Assembly (NCBI GenBank): GCA_023265735.1
Contig: JAHFSN010000059.1
Span: forward strand, 1-8,769
Length of the DNA: 8,769 nucleotides
Direction of reading: 5' to 3'
Source: Spirochaetaceae bacterium
GTDB lineage: Bacteria; Spirochaetota; Spirochaetia; JABEVK01
Every line of letters begins with the position of its first letter. Positions within the stretch are counted from its first letter, which is position 1. Under the pieces are notes generated by a model. It was not told the origin of the DNA. It ran no database searches and saw only the letters and a program-made list of their open reading frames with translations. Position numbers and translations under genes: made by a program. Below are positions 5,701-8,769 of the stretch, in pieces.

Positions 5701-8054
5701 TCTCCCAATCGGAAACTGGAATGATCGTCGTCGTGCGAAATGTAGCGGCTCATCTCCTCGCGCTGCTGCTGACGGACGAAATCCTTCAGCGAAAGGGACA
5801 ACCGCTGCTTGTCAGCTGCCACTTCAAGGACAGTCACCTTGAGCTTGTCCCCTACGTTCAGAGTCTTCATGAAGTCTTCGGGATCCTGATCCCGGGAATC
5901 CACGAGATTACTCTTTGCAATGAGCCCCTCAATGTTTCCGGGAACCCGAAGGAACACACCAAAATCCGCCTTGCTGACAATCACACCCTCGATCGGGGTA
6001 CCCCGGGGGTGGCTCTTCTGCAGGCTTACCCAGGGGTCGTCATTCACTTGCTTCAGGCCGAGTCGAATTCGCTTGGCGTCAACGTCAATGTCGAGCACCT
6101 TCACTTCGACGATTTCGCCGTCCTTGAGCTCGGAGGTCGCGTTTCGAATCTTCTTTGTCCAGGACAGGTCATCCACATGGAGGAAGCCGTCGACTCCATC
6201 CTCCAGGGCGACGAAGGCTCCGGCAGGGGTGACCTTCTTGATGGGCGCCGCGATCACGGAGCCGACGGGGAACTTCAGGGCCACCTCTTCCCAAGGATTG
6301 GCTCCTGCCTGCTTCAAGCCGAGACTGATCCGGGTTTGCGCCAGATCATAGTTCAGAATCTTGGTCTGGACCGTATCGCCGGGCTTCAGGAGTTCCTTGG
6401 GGTGGGAAATCCGCTTCACCCACGACATCTCGGAGATATGAACCAGCCCCTCGATGCCGTCTTCGATTTCGACAAAGGCCCCAAAATCGGCAAGCTTCGT
6501 GACCTTGCCGGTCACAATGTCGCCGACTTTGTACTTCTTTTCAAACACAGTCCAAGGGTTCTGGGAAAGTGCCTTCAGCGAGAGGTTAATCTTCTTTTCC
6601 ACGGGGTCAAGCTTCACAACCTTCAGCTTGATCTTGTCACCCTTCTGGACGAAGTCTTTCGGCCGGACCACGTGTCCCCAACTCATGTCGTTCACATGGA
6701 GCAACCCATCGAAGCCGCCCAAATCAACGAAGGCTCCGAACGACGTGAAGGTCTTCACTTCACCTTCAACCACGTCGCCCTCTTGGTGCTGGGCAAAGAA
6801 CTCATCCCGCTTCTTTTCGGTTTCGCGAAGCAGGAGGTCCCGACGATTCAAGACAATGTTGGCCTTCTTTTCCCAAACCAACTTTTCGACGAGAAAATCT
6901 CCTGACTTGCCCAAGAGTTCTTCGGGCACTTCAACCCGAGACGAATCGGCCTTGGAAAGGGGGACAAACGCGGTGTACCCATGACCCAGATCAACTTCGT
7001 AACCGCCCTTCACCACTTTGGAAAACTGCCCACGCAGGGGCGTCTTGTTCTCGAAGGCATTTTTCAGTTCATCCCGGAAGGAAATGGAATCGGCCTTCTC
7101 TTTGCTGATTTCCACGTTTCCCTTGGAAGATTCTTTACGAACCAGGACGACCTTGATCTTCTCTCCCACCTGAGGCGGAACGGTGAACTCAGAGAGGGGC
7201 AGGATTCCGTCCGATTTGTATCCAATACCCACACTGACGCTATCCGACGTCACAGAAATGACCGTGCCTTCGACAAGACTGCCTTCTTGGAGATTGTCCA
7301 GGGTTTTGAGGTACTCTTCTTGAAGGATGGTCTGGTTGTTCTCGGTTTCTGCCATGGCTGGTACAGGACTCCTGGACTGTTGACGGTAGTCGTAAACGAT
7401 GCTGTCCACTTTCGCACAAACCGCCTCAATGGTCAAGCGAGAACTGTCGACCAGAAGGCACCCTGGCGTCAGGACCAAGGCACCGACGGGCTTGCTTCGA
7501 TCGATCCTGTCCCTCTCTCGGATGGCGGCCAAAATTTGTTCGTAGGTTTGTCCTTCGGCTCTCTCTTGGAACCTTCTTTGGGCCCGAACTTCGGGTTCCG
7601 CATCCAGGAAAACTCGCACCTCGGCGACAGGAAACACGACGCTGGTGACGTCACGCCCTTCGCACACGAGGTCCAGGGTCTGGCCCAGCTTTCTGAACTG
7701 GCGATTGAGGACGGCCCTCAGGTCGGGGATTTCGGAAACCAGGGCAACCCATCGGTCCACGGCCGCCGAATGGAGCTCCGCTCCCAGACGCTTGCCGTTG
7801 GCGATGATGGTTTGGTCGTCGAAACCCCAGTTGATTGCCTCGGCCAGGGCCACCAGAGATACAACGAGTTCGGGGAGACCCAGCAGAGGAAACACCTCGC
7901 CCTCGGACGACAGGAGACGGTCTTCGAGGGCGAACAGCGTCACGGTCCGGTAGTACCGCCCCGTGTTCAGATAGTGGAGGTTCCAGCGGTCGGCGAGGTA
8001 CCGGGCCAGGGTGCTCTTCCCGACTCCCGCGGGACCATCAATGGCGATGACCAT
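5685..8054 (-). CDS. cmk/rpsA: Cytidylate kinase fused to 30S ribosomal protein S1
   Basis: One uninterrupted 789-residue frame holds two proteins. Residues 1 to about 228 are cytidylate kinase, which phosphorylates CMP and dCMP with ATP. The P-loop is GPAGVGKST (7-15). The nucleotide-binding elements are YLNTGRYYR (28-36), CEGRDVTSVVFPVAEVRVFL (131-150) and the lid region RERDRIDR (179-186). After a short linker, residues 234-789 match S1, the mRNA-binding protein of the small subunit. Six S1 domains can be placed at about 256-325, 339-405, 425-495, 510-582, 597-668 and 684-757, followed by a tail ending LGDLLKK. The S1 part is 556 residues, close to E. coli S1 (557). The ATG at 8054 has GGAG six bases upstream and overlaps the pseudouridine synthase gene by 17 bases. 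The same fusion is known in Treponema. Separate S1 might also be made from Met234, as described in the internal-start entry. Confidence 0.95.
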   Translation of the reverse strand: MVIAIDGPAGVGKSTLARYLADRWNLHYLNTGRYYRTVTLFALEDRLLSSEGEVFPLLGLPELVVSLVALAEAINWGFDDQTIIANGKRLGAELHSAAVDRWVALVSEIPDLRAVLNRQFRKLGQTLDLVCEGRDVTSVVFPVAEVRVFLDAEPEVRAQRRFQERAEGQTYEQILAAIRERDRIDRSKPVGALVLTPGCLLVDSSRLTIEAVCAKVDSIVYDYRQQSRSPVPAMAETENNQTILQEEYLKTLDNLQEGSLVEGTVISVTSDSVSVGIGYKSDGILPLSEFTVPPQVGEKIKVVLVRKESSKGNVEISKEKADSISFRDELKNAFENKTPLRGQFSKVVKGGYEVDLGHGYTAFVPLSKADSSRVEVPEELLGKSGDFLVEKLVWEKKANIVLNRRDLLLRETEKKRDEFFAQHQEGDVVEGEVKTFTSFGAFVDLGGFDGLLHVNDMSWGHVVRPKDFVQKGDKIKLKVVKLDPVEKKINLSLKALSQNPWTVFEKKYKVGDIVTGKVTKLADFGAFVEIEDGIEGLVHISEMSWVKRISHPKELLKPGDTVQTKILNYDLAQTRISLGLKQAGANPWEEVALKFPVGSVIAAPIKKVTPAGAFVALEDGVDGFLHVDDLSWTKKIRNATSELKDGEIVEVKVLDIDVDAKRIRLGLKQVNDDPWVSLQKSHPRGTPIEGVIVSKADFGVFLRVPGNIEGLIAKSNLVDSRDQDPEDFMKTLNVGDKLKVTVLEVAADKQRLSLSLKDFVRQQQREEMSRYISHDDDHSSFRLGDLLKK
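7353..7373 (-). promoter_or_regulatory. Candidate internal start for free ribosomal protein S1
   Basis: The in-frame ATG at 7355-7353 encodes Met234 (MAETENNQTILQEEYL), exactly where a stand-alone S1 would begin. AGGAG lies at 7369-7373, thirteen bases upstream, which is longer than the usual five to nine. It sits in an 11-base odd palindrome (7364-7374). Internal initiation is possible but the spacing makes it uncertain. Confidence 0.3.
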
Positions 8055-8769
8055 GAGTTTCTCCGGCGGGCGACAGCAGTGCTTTGGCCTCGGATTCGTT
8101 GAGCTTCCGAAACCGGCCCGCCTCCAGACCTCGCAGCGTGATAGGACCGATCCGGAGCCGGTGAATGCGGCTCACGGTGATGTTTCTGTGCTCGAAGACG
8201 TTGCGGATTTCCTTGTTCTTGCCCTCCAGCAACACCAAACGGACGGAATGCGGGCCCGTCCTGGTGTAGCTGTCGCATTGGTACTTCTCACCCTGGATTC
8301 GGATTCCCAGGCGGAATTCTTCGAGGAGCTCCAGGGGGACCTCTTTCTTGGTCTGGACGAGGTATTCTTTTTCGACACGGCTCGAGGGATGCGTCAGGTG
8401 CCTCGACCACTCCCCGTCGTTCGTCAGCAGCAGGATACCGCTCGTCATATAATCGAGGCGTCCCACGGAAAAGAGACGCTCCTTGACGAAGGGCTGGACC
8501 AAATCGAGGGCCAGCGTGCGGTGCTGTCCCCGTTCATCGGCCGTCGAACAAAGAGTCTTCGAGGGCTTGTGAAAAACATAGTAGACGTGCCGCTGGGCCG
8601 TGGCCACGGGTCGCTGGTCCATGGTGACCAGGTCTTCGTTTCCGACCCGGGCTCCGGGCTCGCAGGTGACCTTCCCGTTGATCCGGACGCGTCCGTTCTG
8701 AATGATTTCGACGGCCGCCCGCCGGGACGTGACACCAGCCCGGGCCAGCCAGACCTGGAGCCGGATACC
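8038..8769 (-). CDS. rluB: RsuA/RluB-family rRNA pseudouridine synthase, start beyond window
   Basis: The frame stays open to the window edge; 243 residues are visible and only a few N-terminal ones should be missing. Residues 2-48 are an S4 RNA-binding domain (RLQVWLARAGVTSRRAAVEI, then GRVRINGKV). The catalytic domain follows, with the family motif VGRLDYMTSGILLLTNDG containing the catalytic Asp at visible residue 106. Next come HPSSRVEKEYLV and the GKNKEIRN segment, in place of the usual GxNREVRR. The enzyme should isomerise a uridine in 23S rRNA helix 89 if it is RluB (U2605 in E. coli). RluE, RluF or RsuA specificity cannot be excluded from sequence alone, but location directly before cmk and rpsA favours RluB. 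An internal ATG at 8622 would delete the S4 domain and is rejected as the start. The 3' end overlaps cmk by 17 bases, implying coupled translation. Confidence 0.92.
   Translation of the reverse strand, partial: GIRLQVWLARAGVTSRRAAVEIIQNGRVRINGKVTCEPGARVGNEDLVTMDQRPVATAQRHVYYVFHKPSKTLCSTADERGQHRTLALDLVQPFVKERLFSVGRLDYMTSGILLLTNDGEWSRHLTHPSSRVEKEYLVQTKKEVPLELLEEFRLGIRIQGEKYQCDSYTRTGPHSVRLVLLEGKNKEIRNVFEHRNITVSRIHRLRIGPITLRGLEAGRFRKLNESEAKALLSPAGETHGHRH

Noticed and set aside
5565..6905. A 446-codon open frame on the plus strand opposite the S1 gene
   Set aside because: It lies entirely antisense to well-conserved S1 domains and the start of the activator, has no recognisable domain, and arises from codon bias. 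The repeated S1 sequence helps keep this frame open.
6981..8102. A 373-codon open frame on the plus strand opposite cmk
   Set aside because: The minus-strand frame has clear CMK and S1 motifs. The plus-strand product has no recognisable motif, so it is an antisense shadow.
8620..8622. ATG at 8622 as the start of the pseudouridine synthase
   Set aside because: The frame upstream, to the window edge, encodes a typical S4 domain (RLQVWLARAG, SRRAA, GRVRINGKV), so the real start is outside the window.

Overview
The window shows one long, tightly packed minus-strand gene cluster (about 251 to 8769). The last 42 codons of a plus-strand gene, a RodA-type SEDS protein, converge on it from the left edge. 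No rRNA, tRNA, CRISPR array, insertion sequence or phage gene is visible. The DNA is moderately GC-rich by eye. The best phylogenetic clue is a single 789-codon frame joining cytidylate kinase to a full six-repeat ribosomal protein S1. That fusion is known from Treponema and relatives. The order rluB, cmk, rpsA, the lipoprotein with a spirochaete-style lipobox and the CHASE2 adenylate cyclase also suit a free-living, GC-rich spirochaete. This assignment is an inference.

Reading the minus strand in the direction of transcription (high to low coordinates): (1) an RsuA/RluB-family 23S rRNA pseudouridine synthase, whose S4 domain runs to the window edge; (2) the cmk-rpsA fusion; (3) a sigma-54 activator with GAF, AAA+ and Fis-type HTH domains; (4) a single-pass membrane protein with an extracytoplasmic TPR domain; (5) a CHASE2 class III adenylate cyclase; (6) an uncharacterised lipoprotein; (7) a small three-helix membrane protein. 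Gene junctions are 17-nt overlaps, 4 to 23 nt gaps, or an ATGA stop/start overlap, and most starts have a clear Shine-Dalgarno sequence. The seven genes are therefore probably one transcription unit, or a few overlapping ones. No promoter is visible inside the window, so the main one presumably lies to the right of it.

Functionally, the first two genes are core translation and nucleotide genes. The rest form an envelope and signalling block: a periplasm-sensing cyclase, a sigma-54 activator whose GAF domain carries most of the NKFDE cyclic-nucleotide signature, a TPR protein and a lipoprotein. The most testable new idea is that the cyclase and the GAF-domain activator form a cAMP-to-sigma-54 relay encoded in one operon. 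Nothing here is clearly an undescribed defence or mobile system.

Two annotated starts were moved inward. The cyclase is taken from the ATG at 3436 and the small membrane protein from the ATG at 535, because the longer frames begin at TTG codons inside the upstream genes and these ATGs have good ribosome-binding sites.
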